A DNA stretch of 64,000 nucleotides from Bacillota bacterium (GCA_021791495.1 JAJYWN010000005.1:39366-103365), one strand, 5' to 3'. Shown: positions 16,577 through 25,442, numbered from the stretch's first letter. The notes: generated by a model not told the origin, from the sequence alone. Translations and numbers: made by a program.

Positions 16577-16846
16577 CTACGGACGGCGACTGCGGGTCTC
16601 GGAAGGAGATGTGGGAATGTCGACAAGGATGACGTCTACGCCCACGCGGACGATCTTCTCCCAAGGGATGACGTAATCGGAGTCCGGCCGGCTGAAGAGG
16701 GCGAAGCCGCGCGCCTGCCCCGGCACAATGATGGCGGTGATGCGGCCGCCTTCCAGGTCGACCTCGATGTCCGTCATCTGGCCCAGCCGGCGGCCGTCAT
16801 TGACGTTGATGACATCCCGCACTCTCAGATCGGAGGTCTTAAACAA
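16577..16846 (-). CDS. YlmC/YmxH family PRC-barrel protein
   Basis: An 89-residue protein of the YlmC/YmxH sporulation-associated family: the DLRVRDVINVNDGRRLGQMTDIEVDLEGG stretch is the conserved PRC-barrel-like fold. The function is not defined. The start is placed at TTG (FKTSDLRVRD follows) since GGGGTGG lies 6 bases upstream and conservation begins there; the longer ORF-track start adds unconserved residues. A stable leader hairpin covers the ribosome site. It follows spoIIR in the sigG-spoIIR run, as ylmC follows sigG in Bacillus. Confidence 0.85.
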   Translation of the reverse strand: MFKTSDLRVRDVINVNDGRRLGQMTDIEVDLEGGRITAIIVPGQARGFALFSRPDSDYVIPWEKIVRVGVDVILVDIPTSPSETRSRRP

Positions 16847-16887
16847 GAAACACCACCCCTGCTTATGAATATGCAGGAGCGGTGTTC
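16847..16887 (-). promoter_or_regulatory. Leader hairpin covering the ylmC ribosome site
   Basis: On the minus strand GAACACCGCTCCTGC pairs with GCAGGGGTGGTGTTTC, with a 10-base AT-rich loop, immediately before the TTG start. The 3' arm contains the GGGGTGG Shine-Dalgarno. In this fold the ribosome site is sequestered, which would lower translation unless the upstream mRNA or ribosomes open it. Confidence 0.5.
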
Positions 16888-16950
16888 TTGGGACGGTCCG
16901 GCGCAATATCGCCAACCGCTATCGACAGGTCTGGACCACGGGCCGGCTGG

Positions 16951-17685
16951 CTAAGGCCGGGCTTCCTCCGCCTGGCGACCTAGTCCGGCCACACGGGCCA
17001 GGGCCTTGCCGAAAGCGGTCTTCTTCAGCCAGTCCAGGACCTGCCATTTGACCTCCACCGGCATCTCACGCATGGCGGCGGCGGTACTATCGTCGCCCTC
17101 GGCCAATAGGACGGCGCCGGAAGCGGCCCCGGACGGCCGCTCCACGTCCACTGCCAGGTCGACCAGGCAGAGCGGCGGAAACAGCACGCACCACCAGTTC
17201 TGCCCCTGTCCGTCACCCAGCACGACGCGCAGTGCATTGTAGCGCCCGGCGGGGAGGGTCAAGTCACCGTAAGTCCGGTCTGGAAAGTCGAAGATACCCA
17301 CCATCGCGGCAGCTCCGTAGGAATAGCCGTTCTTGGACAGTTCATCCCTGGCCAGGGCCTCGATCTGGCCCAGTTCAGCCTGAACGACCTCCAGTGCCTG
17401 GCGCGCGTCGGCCGCCGACCCCAGCTCGGCGCCCACATCGCGGAGGATGCGGTCACGTACCTTCAGCTTCACCGCCTGGTCTCCTGGGCCATCGGAGTTC
17501 GCGATGACGTGGAGCCTCACCAGGTTCTGGCCCTCGGCCCGGATGGCCGTGGTGCGGCGGGCCAGGCCGGTGGTATAGATGAAGGCCGCCAGCAGCAGGA
17601 TGGCTAGGCCGAAGAAGAGCAACTCCCGCCGGATGTCGACAGGTTCCTCGGACGTCTTCGCGTCCGGTCCACGATGCAGAGTCAA
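16951..17685 (-). CDS. spoIIR: Stage II sporulation protein R
   Basis: A 244-residue protein with one N-terminal membrane or signal segment (LLFFGLAILLLAAFIYTT) and the SpoIIR domain: VRLHVIANSDGPGDQAVKLKVRDRIL, then NWWCVLFPPLCLVD near the C-terminus. In Bacillus SpoIIR is made in the forespore under sigma-F, exported to the intermembrane space and triggers SpoIIGA to process pro-sigma-E. Here the gene lies 33 bases after sigG, and a sigma-F-type promoter precedes sigG, so both would be forespore expressed. The start is TTG with GGAGG about 10 bases before it. Confidence 0.93.
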   Translation of the reverse strand: MTLHRGPDAKTSEEPVDIRRELLFFGLAILLLAAFIYTTGLARRTTAIRAEGQNLVRLHVIANSDGPGDQAVKLKVRDRILRDVGAELGSAADARQALEVVQAELGQIEALARDELSKNGYSYGAAAMVGIFDFPDRTYGDLTLPAGRYNALRVVLGDGQGQNWWCVLFPPLCLVDLAVDVERPSGAASGAVLLAEGDDSTAAAMREMPVEVKWQVLDWLKKTAFGKALARVAGLGRQAEEARP

Positions 17686-17718
17686 GACCTTGTTGCCTCC
17701 TACAGACTTCCTATGACC

Positions 17719-18498
17719 TCACATGCTCTTGCGCATATGGGCCAGGGCCGCCTTCTCCAGGCGGGACACCTGGGCCTGGGAGATGCCGATCTCCTCGGCC
17801 ACCTCCATCTGCGTCTTGCCGTCGAAGAAGCGGAGGTTCAGGATGTGCCGTTCCCTATCGGACAGCTTCCTCATGGCTTCGCGGATGGAGATGCCCTCCA
17901 GCCAATTGGTTTCGTGGTTCTTCTCGTCGCCGATCTGGTCCATGACATAGATGGGGTCTCCACCGTCGTGGTAGATCGGGTCGAACAGCGAGATGGGCTC
18001 CTGGATCGCATCCAGGGCGAAAACGACTTCCTCGCGGGCGATCTTCAGCTCGTCGGAGATCTCCGTGACGCTGGGTTCGCGGGACAGCTTGTTGACCAGG
18101 GAATCCCGCACCTGAAGAGCCTTGTAGGCCACATCCCGCAGGGAGCGCGACACGCGGATGGGGTTATTGTCCCGGAGGTAACGGCGGATCTCACCGATGA
18201 TCATGGGAACCGCGTAGGTCGAGAACTTGACGTTCTGGGAGAGATCGAAGTTATCGATGGCCTTCATCAAACCAATGCATCCCACCTGGAACAGGTCGTC
18301 CACGTACTCGCCGCGGTTATTGAACCGCTGGATGACCGAAAGCACCAGGCGGAGGTTGCCGTTTACCAGTCTCTCGCGGGCCGAGCGATCGCCGGCCCCC
18401 GCCCGCATCTGCGTAAAAAGCTCGCGCATCTTGGCATTGGTCAGAACGGGAAGTTTGGAAGTGTTGACTCCGCAAATCTCAACCTTGTTGACCAGCAC
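17719..18498 (-). CDS. sigG: RNA polymerase sporulation sigma factor SigG
   Basis: A 259-residue sigma-70 family factor whose N-terminus NKVEICGVNTSKLPVL is nearly diagnostic for late-forespore sigma-G. Region 2 (DDLFQVGCIGLMKAIDNFDL), region 3 and the region 4 helix-turn-helix (TQMEVAEEIGISQAQVSRLEK) are intact. It directs forespore genes after engulfment. The start is GTG; a GGGGGGCC stretch provides a ribosome site. A sigma-F-like promoter lies 43-72 bases upstream. spoIIR and ylmC follow. Confidence 0.97.
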   Translation of the reverse strand: MLVNKVEICGVNTSKLPVLTNAKMRELFTQMRAGAGDRSARERLVNGNLRLVLSVIQRFNNRGEYVDDLFQVGCIGLMKAIDNFDLSQNVKFSTYAVPMIIGEIRRYLRDNNPIRVSRSLRDVAYKALQVRDSLVNKLSREPSVTEISDELKIAREEVVFALDAIQEPISLFDPIYHDGGDPIYVMDQIGDEKNHETNWLEGISIREAMRKLSDRERHILNLRFFDGKTQMEVAEEIGISQAQVSRLEKAALAHMRKSM

Positions 18499-18540
18499 CT
18501 GATCGGCCCCCCATGTTTACCAGCCGTTCTCGCAGCTTAG

Positions 18541-18570
18541 GATTATCCCCGCGTAACTGGCCCTTTATAC
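18541..18570 (-). promoter_or_regulatory. Sigma-F-type promoter of sigG-spoIIR
   Basis: On the minus strand GTATA (18566-18570), a 15-base spacer and GGGGATAATC (18541-18550) match the Bacillus sigma-F consensus GywTA-N15-GgnrAnAnTw at all but the last position. In Bacillus both sigG and spoIIR are sigma-F targets, which supports the call. Confidence 0.7.
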
Positions 18571-18677
18571 CGTTGCGGGCAGCCTGAATAGGAAGCTGCT
18601 TCCAAATTGGCGGCCGCCGCGGAGGGTGCTGCGGCTTACTTCATGAGCTACTTTGCGTCGTGAGGGGCAAAGCTAAA

Positions 18678-18697
18678 CTCCCAGGTTCACCTGGGAG
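18678..18697 (-). terminator. Hairpin after sigE, possible terminator
   Basis: CTCCCAGGT and ACCTGGGAG form a perfect 9-base inverted repeat with a minimal loop. On the minus strand it is followed by TTTAGCTTT, a weak U-rich tail. It lies between the sigE stop and the sigG promoter. The rest of 18499-18777 holds no gene that I can see. Confidence 0.5.
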
Positions 18698-18777
18698 TCG
18701 CGAGGAGTAGCGGCACACGTCGCGGGAGAGGTGAGTCTAGGGGATAGGCGCGTAGCTTCGGTCCTGCGCTCGCGATA

Positions 18778-19566
18778 CTACTCCATCTTCTTGATCTCGC
18801 GGTGCAGGCGTTTCAGAATGCGTTTCTCCAGCCTGGAAATGTAGGACTGGGAGATCCCGAGGGAATCGGCCACTTCCTTTTGCGTCTTCTCCGAACCGTC
18901 ACGCAACCCGAAGCGCAGTTCCATGATGCGACGCTCGCGCGGCGTCAGCCGGCCCATGGCCCGCTGGAGCAGCGACCTGTCTACCTCATCCTCCAAATTC
19001 CGGTACTCGTTCGAATCGTCGTGGAGGACGTCCGAGAGGAGCAGTTCGTTTCCGTCCCAATCCACGTTCAGGGGCTCGTCGATAGAGACCTCCATGCGGA
19101 GGCGGCTATTCCGGCGCAAGAACATCAGGATCTCGTTTTCAATGCACTTTGAGGCGTAGGTGGCCAGTTTGATGCGCTTATCCGGGTCGAAGGTGTTCAC
19201 CGCCTTGATCAGTCCGATGCTCCCGATGGACACCAGGTCTTCCAAGGGGATCCCCGTGTTCTCGAATTTGCGAGCGATATAGACCACGAGGCGGAGGTTG
19301 CGCTCAATGAGGACGCTGCGGACGGCGGCATCGCCGCCTTGCAGGCGCGACAGGAGGAAGACTTCCTCGTCCGTGGACAGCGGCGGCGGCAGGGCCTCGG
19401 AAGTACCGATGTAGGCCAGCCTGCCCTCCCACCCCAGCGCCGGGTCGGCGACAGCCGCGCCCAGCGCCAGGCGCAGGCGGACCCACGCCAGCTTCAACCA
19501 GAGTCTGGCCAGCACCCATCGCCTACGTATCGTGCGCACAGGCGAGGTCCACAGCACAGGCGTCAT
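18778..19566 (-). CDS. sigE: RNA polymerase sporulation sigma factor SigE (pro-sigma-E)
   Basis: A 262-residue sigma factor. The first 60 residues are hydrophobic/basic ([18 protein letters not shown]), matching the membrane-associated pro-sequence removed by SpoIIGA. The domain then contains [42 protein letters not shown] and a region 4 helix-turn-helix ([22 protein letters not shown]). It drives mother-cell gene expression. The ATG overlaps the spoIIGA stop, the classical spoIIG operon arrangement. Confidence 0.97.
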   Translation of the reverse strand: MTPVLWTSPVRTIRRRWVLARLWLKLAWVRLRLALGAAVADPALGWEGRLAYIGTSEALPPPLSTDEEVFLLSRLQGGDAAVRSVLIERNLRLVVYIARKFENTGIPLEDLVSIGSIGLIKAVNTFDPDKRIKLATYASKCIENEILMFLRRNSRLRMEVSIDEPLNVDWDGNELLLSDVLHDDSNEYRNLEDEVDRSLLQRAMGRLTPRERRIMELRFGLRDGSEKTQKEVADSLGISQSYISRLEKRILKRLHREIKKME

Positions 19567-20477
19567 GCCACTTCCCCCTTTTCCCCGGCCAGCTCGGGCG
19601 GCAAGAGCGCCTGATAGGCGCCGGCCGGCGATAGCGCTCGGTTGTACAGGCAGACTACGGTCTTCTCACTGATCACCGGGGAACTGCGGCCCGCGCGGTA
19701 CACTTTCAGCCGGTCGGGCCGGAACCCGACCATGATGCCGGACGCTTTTCCCACCGTCGTGAAGGGGACCACCCGAAAACGCCTGGCCCACCCCTCCGCT
19801 CCCATCCCGCGGAAGGTTTCATCCGAGAATGCCGCCCCCTCCGGTTCGCGGCACAGGCTACGGATCTCCGGAGGCAGGAGATGCTGTACCGAATCGAGTT
19901 CCACTACCATTACGGGTGCGCCGGAAAAAGGGTCTGTCAACCTATTGCCCGTGTCCACCAACGCCTTTACCAAGACGGCCCGCCCTTCGACCTCGATCTC
20001 GGCGGTCAGGCACCAGGCCGCCGCGGCACGCCGCCGCCGGTACAAGCCCAACATGCCCAGCCCCAACCCGGCGACGCCCAGAGACCACGCCACCCACCCC
20101 CAGGGCAGCGGCGGGGTCAGCGCCCACCCGGTCGGCGCCGGCCGGTTCAGAAAAGCCATGGCCACCACAGCGCCGCCCAGCAGGGCCGCCCCGATCAGCA
20201 TGGCCAGGGACCCCAAAAGGAGGCGCCATGGTGACGCTGGGAAGTAGGCCACCAAGACTAGAACCGCCGCGCCGGCCATCCTGGCCACCGCCGAAGCGCC
20301 CAAGGAGGCCGGATGGAGAAGGGCCCACAGCGCGTAGATTCCTCCCAAGAGCCCGGCCAGGACGCAGCGCGCGGGGGCCGGGCGCATGCCGGCCAGTCTG
20401 CCGGCCATGACCAGGAGTACGAAATCCACCACCAAGTTCAGAAGGAGGAAAGCCTCGCCGTGGACGCGGGCCACCAA
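19563..20477 (-). CDS. spoIIGA: Pro-sigma-E processing protease SpoIIGA
   Basis: A 304-residue protein with five hydrophobic segments in its first 150 residues ([19 protein letters not shown] and others) and a C-terminal aspartic-protease-like domain with [20 protein letters not shown], where the D of DTGN is catalytic. It sits in the septal membrane and cleaves pro-sigma-E after activation by SpoIIR, encoded 2 kb downstream. The start is TTG. It overlaps sigE. A FtsZ terminator lies upstream, so spoIIGA has its own promoter in the 75-base gap, not identifiable by eye. Confidence 0.94.
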   Translation of the reverse strand: MVARVHGEAFLLLNLVVDFVLLVMAGRLAGMRPAPARCVLAGLLGGIYALWALLHPASLGASAVARMAGAAVLVLVAYFPASPWRLLLGSLAMLIGAALLGGAVVAMAFLNRPAPTGWALTPPLPWGWVAWSLGVAGLGLGMLGLYRRRRAAAAWCLTAEIEVEGRAVLVKALVDTGNRLTDPFSGAPVMVVELDSVQHLLPPEIRSLCREPEGAAFSDETFRGMGAEGWARRFRVVPFTTVGKASGIMVGFRPDRLKVYRAGRSSPVISEKTVVCLYNRALSPAGAYQALLPPELAGEKGEVA

Positions 20478-20518
20478 AGAGATACCCCCCGTCCTTCGAA
20501 CAGACCTATGCCTCGCCC

Positions 20519-20535
20519 GGTGGTCCTAGACCACC
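20519..20535. other. Short perfect hairpin before spoIIGA
   Basis: GGTGGTC-CTA-GACCACC is a perfect 7-base inverted repeat between the ftsZ terminator and the spoIIGA start. It may be an operator or part of a compound terminator. No strong sigma-A or 0A box was found beside it. Confidence 0.4.
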
Positions 20536-20546
20536 TTATCCCAATC

Positions 20547-20586
20547 CCATAATAAAAGACCCCGGCCGCAAAACGTGTCGGGGTCT
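20547..20586 (-). terminator. Rho-independent terminator of the ftsQ-ftsZ unit
   Basis: On the minus strand AGACCCCG pairs with CGGGGTCT across a loop of about 14 bases, followed by TTTATTAT. It lies 50 bases after the ftsZ stop and separates the division genes from spoIIGA. Confidence 0.8.
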
Positions 20587-20635
20587 GTAGCTGACGCCAA
20601 GCTTCGGCCTGCCTTTTCGGCCAGGCTTTTTGGGC

Positions 20636-21679
20636 CTACTTCTTCATCCAGGGCGGCACGTCCAACTCATCCAGCGAGAAAGGCTTTAGGTCCAAAGGAT
20701 CGCGGCCTCTTTCTTGCTTGCGGGTCTTCCCTTCGAAACCCGTGGCGATCACCGTCACACGAATCTCGTCGTGCAGGCTCTCGTCGATGACGGCTCCGAA
20801 GATGATGTTGGCATCCTGGTCGCAAGCCTTGGAGATGATTTCCGCCGCGTCGTTCACCTCGAAAAGGCCGAGATCCTCCCCGCCCGTGATATTCAGGATT
20901 AGGCCTTTGGCCCCCTCGATGGAAGACTCGAGGAGCGGGCCGGAGATGGCCAACCGCGCGGCTTCGACGGCCCGGTTCTCGCCCTTGGCGGTGCCGATAC
21001 CCATCAGCGCCGTTCCGGTTCCGGCCATGACCGCCTTGACGTCCCGGAGGTCCAGGTTAATCAGACCGGGCGTGGCGATCAGATCGGAAATACCCTGCAC
21101 TCCCTGGCGGAGGACGTCATCGGCCAAGCGGAAGGCCTCGACGATGGGGGTGCTGCGGTCGACCACCTGAAGCAGGCGGTCGTTGGGGATAGTGATGAGG
21201 GAATCGACCTTCTCTTTCAGAGTGGCCACACCCTGGTCGGCCTGGCCGTGGCGGCGACGCCCCTCGAATGTGAAAGGCCGTGTCACCACAGCCACCGTGA
21301 GGCATCCGCACTCTTTCGCGCACTCGGCCACCACCGGCGCCGCGCCGGTCCCCGTCCCGCCACCCATGCCGGCGGTGACGAAGACCATGTCGGCCCCTTG
21401 CAGGGCTTCGGTGATCTGCTCCCGGGACTCCTCCGCCGCCTGCCGGCCGACCTCGGGGTTTCCCCCTGCGCCCAAACCCTTCGTCAGGCGCTCGCCCAAC
21501 TGGATCTTGCGGCTGGCCAGCGACAGGTTAAGGGTCATCGCATCGGTGTTACAACAAACGAAATCGACCCCTTTGAGGCCGGAGGCGATCATGCGGTTGA
21601 CGGCGTTGCCGCCGCCGCCGCCCACTCCTACGACTTTGAGGATGGCTGACTTGGGTATGTCGAGATCTAGTTCCAACAT
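20636..21679 (-). CDS. ftsZ: Cell division GTPase FtsZ
   Basis: A 347-residue tubulin homologue. The GTP-binding segments [12 protein letters not shown] and the tubulin signature [12 protein letters not shown] are intact, and the T7 catalytic loop [11 protein letters not shown] is present. The short C-terminal peptide [11 protein letters not shown] is the conserved tail that binds SepF, FtsA and other partners. It forms the Z ring. The start is ATG after GGGGGGAGGGG. It is the last gene of the ftsQ-DUF881-sbp-ftsZ run and is followed by a terminator. No ftsA gene lies beside it. Confidence 0.98.
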   Translation of the reverse strand: MLELDLDIPKSAILKVVGVGGGGGNAVNRMIASGLKGVDFVCCNTDAMTLNLSLASRKIQLGERLTKGLGAGGNPEVGRQAAEESREQITEALQGADMVFVTAGMGGGTGTGAAPVVAECAKECGCLTVAVVTRPFTFEGRRRHGQADQGVATLKEKVDSLITIPNDRLLQVVDRSTPIVEAFRLADDVLRQGVQGISDLIATPGLINLDLRDVKAVMAGTGTALMGIGTAKGENRAVEAARLAISGPLLESSIEGAKGLILNITGGEDLGLFEVNDAAEIISKACDQDANIIFGAVIDESLHDEIRVTVIATGFEGKTRKQERGRDPLDLKPFSLDELDVPPWMKK

Positions 21680-21843
21680 CGGCGAGGCCCCTCCCCCCGT
21701 GGTGCGCTACCATTCACCGTGAGTTCTACCCCTTTTTTCCCTTTCCCTGCTGTATTACGGAAACTTGCCAAGGGAACGGAACGTCACGTGGGAACGAGCT
21801 AGAACGCCCTGTATCGATTACGGTTAACAGACTTGTGTCTCCT

Positions 21844-22248
21844 TCACTCCGGCTGGCTGCCCTCGACGTCCGCGCCGGTGCCGCGGGCCGAGCGCCTCCG
21901 GTCCAGCCAGGCACTGAGAGCCTGCCGGCGGATGGCGCCGAGGTTCTGGAAGACCCGGTAGCCCAGGGCGAAAATGGCCGCATAGTAAAGCTCCACACCC
22001 AGCCGGTCGCCAATGAAGGTCAGGAAGGCGGCCATCAGCATGTTGCCGAAGAAACCGGTGATGAACACCCAGGAATCAAAGGAGCCGTCGAGTGACGCCC
22101 GGAGGCCACCAAAAACGGAATCCAGAGCGGCCAGGATGGCGATGGAGAAGTAGCGGGCCAAGAGTGTCGGCAGAGTCACCGGCAGCGTGAACCCAAGAGC
22201 CAGTCCCGCCACCATAGCCACGGCGATCAGCCAGCTGCCCACGATCAT
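21844..22248 (-). CDS. sbp: Small basic protein (Sbp/DUF1290 family)
   Basis: A 134-residue membrane protein with three or four hydrophobic segments (SWLIAVAMVAGLALGF, ARYFSIAILAALDSVFGGLRA, FITGFFGNMLMAAFLTFIGDRLG, YYAAIFALGYRVF). The family is usually found between the DUF881 genes and ftsZ in Firmicutes and has no known biochemical function. The tail is Arg/Gly-rich. It overlaps DUF881 upstream by 4 bases, indicating coupling. A 164-base gap separates it from ftsZ with no clear promoter. Confidence 0.9.
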   Translation of the reverse strand: MIVGSWLIAVAMVAGLALGFTLPVTLPTLLARYFSIAILAALDSVFGGLRASLDGSFDSWVFITGFFGNMLMAAFLTFIGDRLGVELYYAAIFALGYRVFQNLGAIRRQALSAWLDRRRSARGTGADVEGSQPE

Positions 22249-22979
22249 TGCCCCCCAACCGGCTTGGCGTACTTGAACTGCAGGGAGCCTTTATAGGCCG
22301 GGATCGTAAGCGTGTTCTCGCGGCGCACTCTGGCCTCGATCCCCCAGACCGACAAAGACTCCAGGACCCCACCCCGCATGCGGAGCGCGTTCTCAAGGGT
22401 GGCCGAATCGCCAATGGCGAATATCTGAATGGGCGGAGCGATGCGCGTATTGTTCACGGAGATGGTGGGCCCGGCGCAGCGCACTTCCGTGGTGGCGATG
22501 ACCCGTTGCCCATTGATGGACATGGCCTCGGCTCCCGCCGCCGACAGCTCATTCAAGACTTTTAGGATGTCGTCGTCGTGCAGGAGGAAAGCGTTGGGGT
22601 CCTCGTTCTTCTGGCGGACCACCTTACTGTCGTCCAGCATGACACTGACTCCCGGACCGGTCACCGACGTGAGCCCCGCCACGATGCGTGTCTTGTCCAG
22701 CTCGTCCTTAACGGCGGCGGCGCTCTTTGAGCCTTGGTCGGCCGTGGTCAGCTTACTCCGCAGATCGTCCACTTCATCGCGAAGCTTGTCGCGTTCCGTT
22801 TCGGCGGATTTGAGCATCCCCGCCAGTTCCTGGGACCGGACCAGGTCGATGCGGTCCACGGTCCCGTGGGTCCGCAGTTGCAGGGCAAGCATCAGCCCCA
22901 GGACCAGGGCCGCTACAGCGATGGGCCCCTGCCGGGACCGGGGATTGGTACCCCCCACTCTGTCTGGCAACGATATCAC
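22245..22979 (-). CDS. DUF881 family protein
   Basis: A 244-residue bitopic protein. After a short cytoplasmic stretch there is one membrane segment (IAVAALVLGLMLALQL), a coiled coil (ELAGMLKSAETERDKLRDEVDDLRSKL), and the conserved DUF881 domain with GLTSVTGPGVSVMLDDS and VNELSAAGAEAMSINGQRV. The fold resembles an RNA-polymerase-associated or YlxW/YlxX type extracytoplasmic domain linked to division genes. The exact role is unknown. The start is GTG. It lies 4 bases from ftsQ, in the same unit. Confidence 0.9.
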   Translation of the reverse strand: MISLPDRVGGTNPRSRQGPIAVAALVLGLMLALQLRTHGTVDRIDLVRSQELAGMLKSAETERDKLRDEVDDLRSKLTTADQGSKSAAAVKDELDKTRIVAGLTSVTGPGVSVMLDDSKVVRQKNEDPNAFLLHDDDILKVLNELSAAGAEAMSINGQRVIATTEVRCAGPTISVNNTRIAPPIQIFAIGDSATLENALRMRGGVLESLSVWGIEARVRRENTLTIPAYKGSLQFKYAKPVGGQ

Positions 22980-22983
22980 CTCA

Positions 22984-23760
22984 TTAGCGTCCGCGCGGTT
23001 TCACGACAGGCTTGTCCCCGTAGCGCAGATCGATGTACTCCGGTACGATGTGGTTCTTCTCCAGATCGGCCAGAACGGCCGTCAGTGATCCCATCTTCGC
23101 GGTCAGTTCCGGGCCCGGACGGCCCACGTAGACCGGCACGCCGCCCTTCAGGTAGAGGAGGACCAGGCCACTCTTATCCACATGGACTTCTCCCACCTTC
23201 GCTGTCCAGTCGGGGCCGATGGCCTGCAACGCGGCGACGGCCAAAGCCATCTCGTCCGAGTTCAGCGTCACGCCCGGTCTCACGCTGTCCTCCACCGGCA
23301 CGCCGGTGACCATAGGCAAGCTTGAGGCAGTCAGGTTATCGCCCACGGCCAGGATCCGCCCCCGGGAGTCTACCGTCAAGATGGATGAACCCACGGGAAT
23401 TTGCGCCAAGGCCTTTCGCTCCGTCACCTTGACCTTCACTCGGTTCGGCCAGAGCCGTTGGATGTGTGCGTCCAGAATCAGCGGCACGGCCATGACGCCC
23501 GCCTCACCGGATGCCAGGTCCAGTTTCCAGACGTTCTCACCGGGCAGAAAGCCCGTGGCCTGAGTGATGTCGGAGGTGGACACCAGTGAATTGCCGGATA
23601 CTACAAAACCGGTCAATTTGAAGAACGAAGAGTTGAAGAAGACAAAAATGGTGATGAAAGCTAAGAGCGCCAACTGGGCGCTCAGGAACAACCGCCGGCG
23701 CAGCCGGTTCCGCCGGCCGACCGCTATCTTGCCCCGCTCAGGGTGGATCTGGGGCCGCAA
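22984..23760 (-). CDS. ftsQ: Cell division protein FtsQ/DivIB
   Basis: A 258-residue bitopic protein: a basic cytoplasmic tail, one membrane helix (LFLSAQLALLAFITIFVFF), the POTRA domain beginning FKLTGFVVSGNSLVSTSDI, and the FtsQ beta domain. It bridges early and late divisome parts with FtsL and the septal PBP. The start is TTG with AGGTGATC 8 bases before it. It is the first gene after a recognisable promoter (23807-23835). Confidence 0.93.
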   Translation of the reverse strand: MRPQIHPERGKIAVGRRNRLRRRLFLSAQLALLAFITIFVFFNSSFFKLTGFVVSGNSLVSTSDITQATGFLPGENVWKLDLASGEAGVMAVPLILDAHIQRLWPNRVKVKVTERKALAQIPVGSSILTVDSRGRILAVGDNLTASSLPMVTGVPVEDSVRPGVTLNSDEMALAVAALQAIGPDWTAKVGEVHVDKSGLVLLYLKGGVPVYVGRPGPELTAKMGSLTAVLADLEKNHIVPEYIDLRYGDKPVVKPRGR

Positions 23761-23806
23761 GATTCAGATCACCTACAACGGTGTTGGCGTGGTTTTTGCT
23801 CGACTA

Positions 23807-23835
23807 ATTCTACCACTGCGGGCCAGACCCAACAA
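23807..23835 (-). promoter_or_regulatory. Sigma-A promoter of the ftsQ-ftsZ unit
   Basis: On the minus strand TTGTTG (23830-23835), a 17-base spacer and TAGAAT (23807-23812). It lies in an AT-rich island between murA and ftsQ and would start transcription about 40 bases before ftsQ. Confidence 0.65.
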
Positions 23836-23841
23836 TATTAT

Positions 23842-23863
23842 GTTAATGCTATGGTTAATGCTA
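23842..23863. repeat. 10-bp direct repeat upstream of ftsQ promoter
   Basis: GTTAATGCTA occurs twice with a 12-base period (23842-23851 and 23854-23863), just upstream of the -35 of the ftsQ promoter. It is AT-rich in a GC-rich genome and placed like an activator or repressor site. No known regulator is recognised. Confidence 0.5.
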
Positions 23864-23878
23864 ATAGTTGTGTTGAAG

Positions 23879-25252
23879 CTATGGATGATCCCATGGGATG
23901 TCGCAGTTTTTCACTCGTTTGATGACCGCGCCCAGTCGGTTGAGTTTACTTTCCACGGCTTCATAACCACGGTCCACATGACCCACGCCCCTGATGCAGC
24001 TAATGCCTGGGGATGCCAGAGCCGCCAGGATCAGTGCGGCTCCGCCCCTCAGGTCGGGCACGACCACGTCGGACGGCTTCAGACTCGGCTGCCCTTCGAC
24101 CAGCAGGCGCCTCGCCTTCGGGAAATGCTCCATCACTGCCCCGAAAGACTGGAGTCCATCGGCAAAAGCAAAGCGGTTGGGAAACACCGTGTCCGTGATG
24201 AGGGACCGGCCGTTAGCCAGACACATCAGGGCTGTGAGAGCCGGCTGCAGGTCGGTCGCCAGATGGGGGTAGGGTCCGGTTTCAAAATCCACGGCCGAGG
24301 GGCGCCCCGTCATTCCCGCCCCGATGCGCGATTCATAGGGAGAGTTCTCCTCCCATATGCGGACGCCGGCGCTGTGTAGAATGCGCGATAGGGCTTCCAC
24401 GTGCTCGGGTATAGCGTTTTCCAGAAGGACTTCCCCGCCGGTGATGGCCGCCGCCACCATCAATGTGCCCGTCTCGATGCGGTCGGGAATGACGCGGTGC
24501 GTCGCCCCGTGGAGGCGTTCGACGCCGGTGATGATAATGCGCTCTGAGCCCGCGAACCTCACCTTGGCGCCCATGGCGTTGAGGAAGTTAGCCAGGTCCA
24601 CCACTTCGGGTTCCCGGGCGGCATTCAGGATGACGCTTTCCCCGCCGGCAAGAGTGGCGGCCATCATGATATTTTCGGTGGCACCCACGCTCGGGAACGG
24701 CAGGCTGATGGTGGCGCCATGGAGCTTCCTGGCCACGGCGTGGTAGTAGCTGATCTTTCCGTCCGGGTCGCTGGTACGGCCATCCACGTCAGGCCGTTCC
24801 AACTCCTCCCGGACGTCGATGCTCGCCCCCAGGGCCTTCAGCCCTTCCAGATGCCAGTCTATGGGCCGTTCACCCAGGGAACATCCGCCCGGCTGGGTTA
24901 CCGTCGTTTCGCCAAACCGGGCCAGAAGAGGTCCCAAAATGAAGATGGAGGAGCGCATTTCTTTCATCAGGTTTGGTGGGCTGGTGTTGGTGACCTTCTG
25001 CGCCAGGCGCACTTCCAGAGTCCGCAAGCCCGTGTGGAGATCACTGCCCTCGGTCACGGTCGCCCCGAAGTGCCTGAGGATGCTGGTCATGATCCGTTCG
25101 TCGGCCAGCCTGGGAACGTCCTCGATGACGCAGGTGTCCTCAGTAAGGATCGTCGCGGCGAGAATGGGCAGGACTGAGTTCTTAGCCCCGCCCACCCGAA
25201 CGACCCCTTCTAGCCTGTGGCCGCCCTCGATAAGAAAAGTGTCGCTGGACAA
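23879..25252 (-). CDS. murA: UDP-N-acetylglucosamine 1-carboxyvinyltransferase
   Basis: A 457-residue EPSP-synthase-fold enzyme that adds enolpyruvate to UDP-GlcNAc, the first step of peptidoglycan synthesis. GGAKNSVLPILAAT (Lys22, Asn23 equivalents) and PGGCSLGERPIDWH with the fosfomycin-target cysteine are present, as is the DRIETGTLMVAA segment. It is about 30 residues longer than usual because of an insert near 150 (ELERPDVDGRTSDPDGK) in the middle domain. The start is TTG with GGGGGAG 6 bases upstream. It occupies the place between murG and ftsQ where murC and murB are often found. Confidence 0.93.
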   Translation of the reverse strand: MSSDTFLIEGGHRLEGVVRVGGAKNSVLPILAATILTEDTCVIEDVPRLADERIMTSILRHFGATVTEGSDLHTGLRTLEVRLAQKVTNTSPPNLMKEMRSSIFILGPLLARFGETTVTQPGGCSLGERPIDWHLEGLKALGASIDVREELERPDVDGRTSDPDGKISYYHAVARKLHGATISLPFPSVGATENIMMAATLAGGESVILNAAREPEVVDLANFLNAMGAKVRFAGSERIIITGVERLHGATHRVIPDRIETGTLMVAAAITGGEVLLENAIPEHVEALSRILHSAGVRIWEENSPYESRIGAGMTGRPSAVDFETGPYPHLATDLQPALTALMCLANGRSLITDTVFPNRFAFADGLQSFGAVMEHFPKARRLLVEGQPSLKPSDVVVPDLRGGAALILAALASPGISCIRGVGHVDRGYEAVESKLNRLGAVIKRVKNCDIPWDHP

Positions 25253-25302
25253 GAGCTCTCCCCCGTCCCCCCGCGGTTACTGTTGTTTTGTGCCGCAGAT
25301 AA

Positions 25303-25345
25303 CAAGACCCCCGGCGTGCATACCATCGTACGCCGGGGGTTTATG
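25303..25345 (-). terminator. Terminator after murG
   Basis: CCCCCGGCGT (25308-25317) and ACGCCGGGGG (25330-25339) form a perfect 10-base stem with a 12-base loop. On the minus strand it is followed by TCTTGTTAT. It separates the mraZ-murG run from murA. Confidence 0.75.
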
Positions 25346-25442
25346 GATGGTTACACTAGGTAGCTGGGATAATGGTCACAGGGGAGGAACGCGGTCCGGC
25401 GGCGAGCAGGCCCGCCACAATTCTCTGAAATGGGTCGTTGTC

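Noticed and set aside
20495-20510. Spo0A box before spoIIGA (TTCGAACA)
   Set aside because: It has an extra base compared with TTCGACA and no accompanying promoter.
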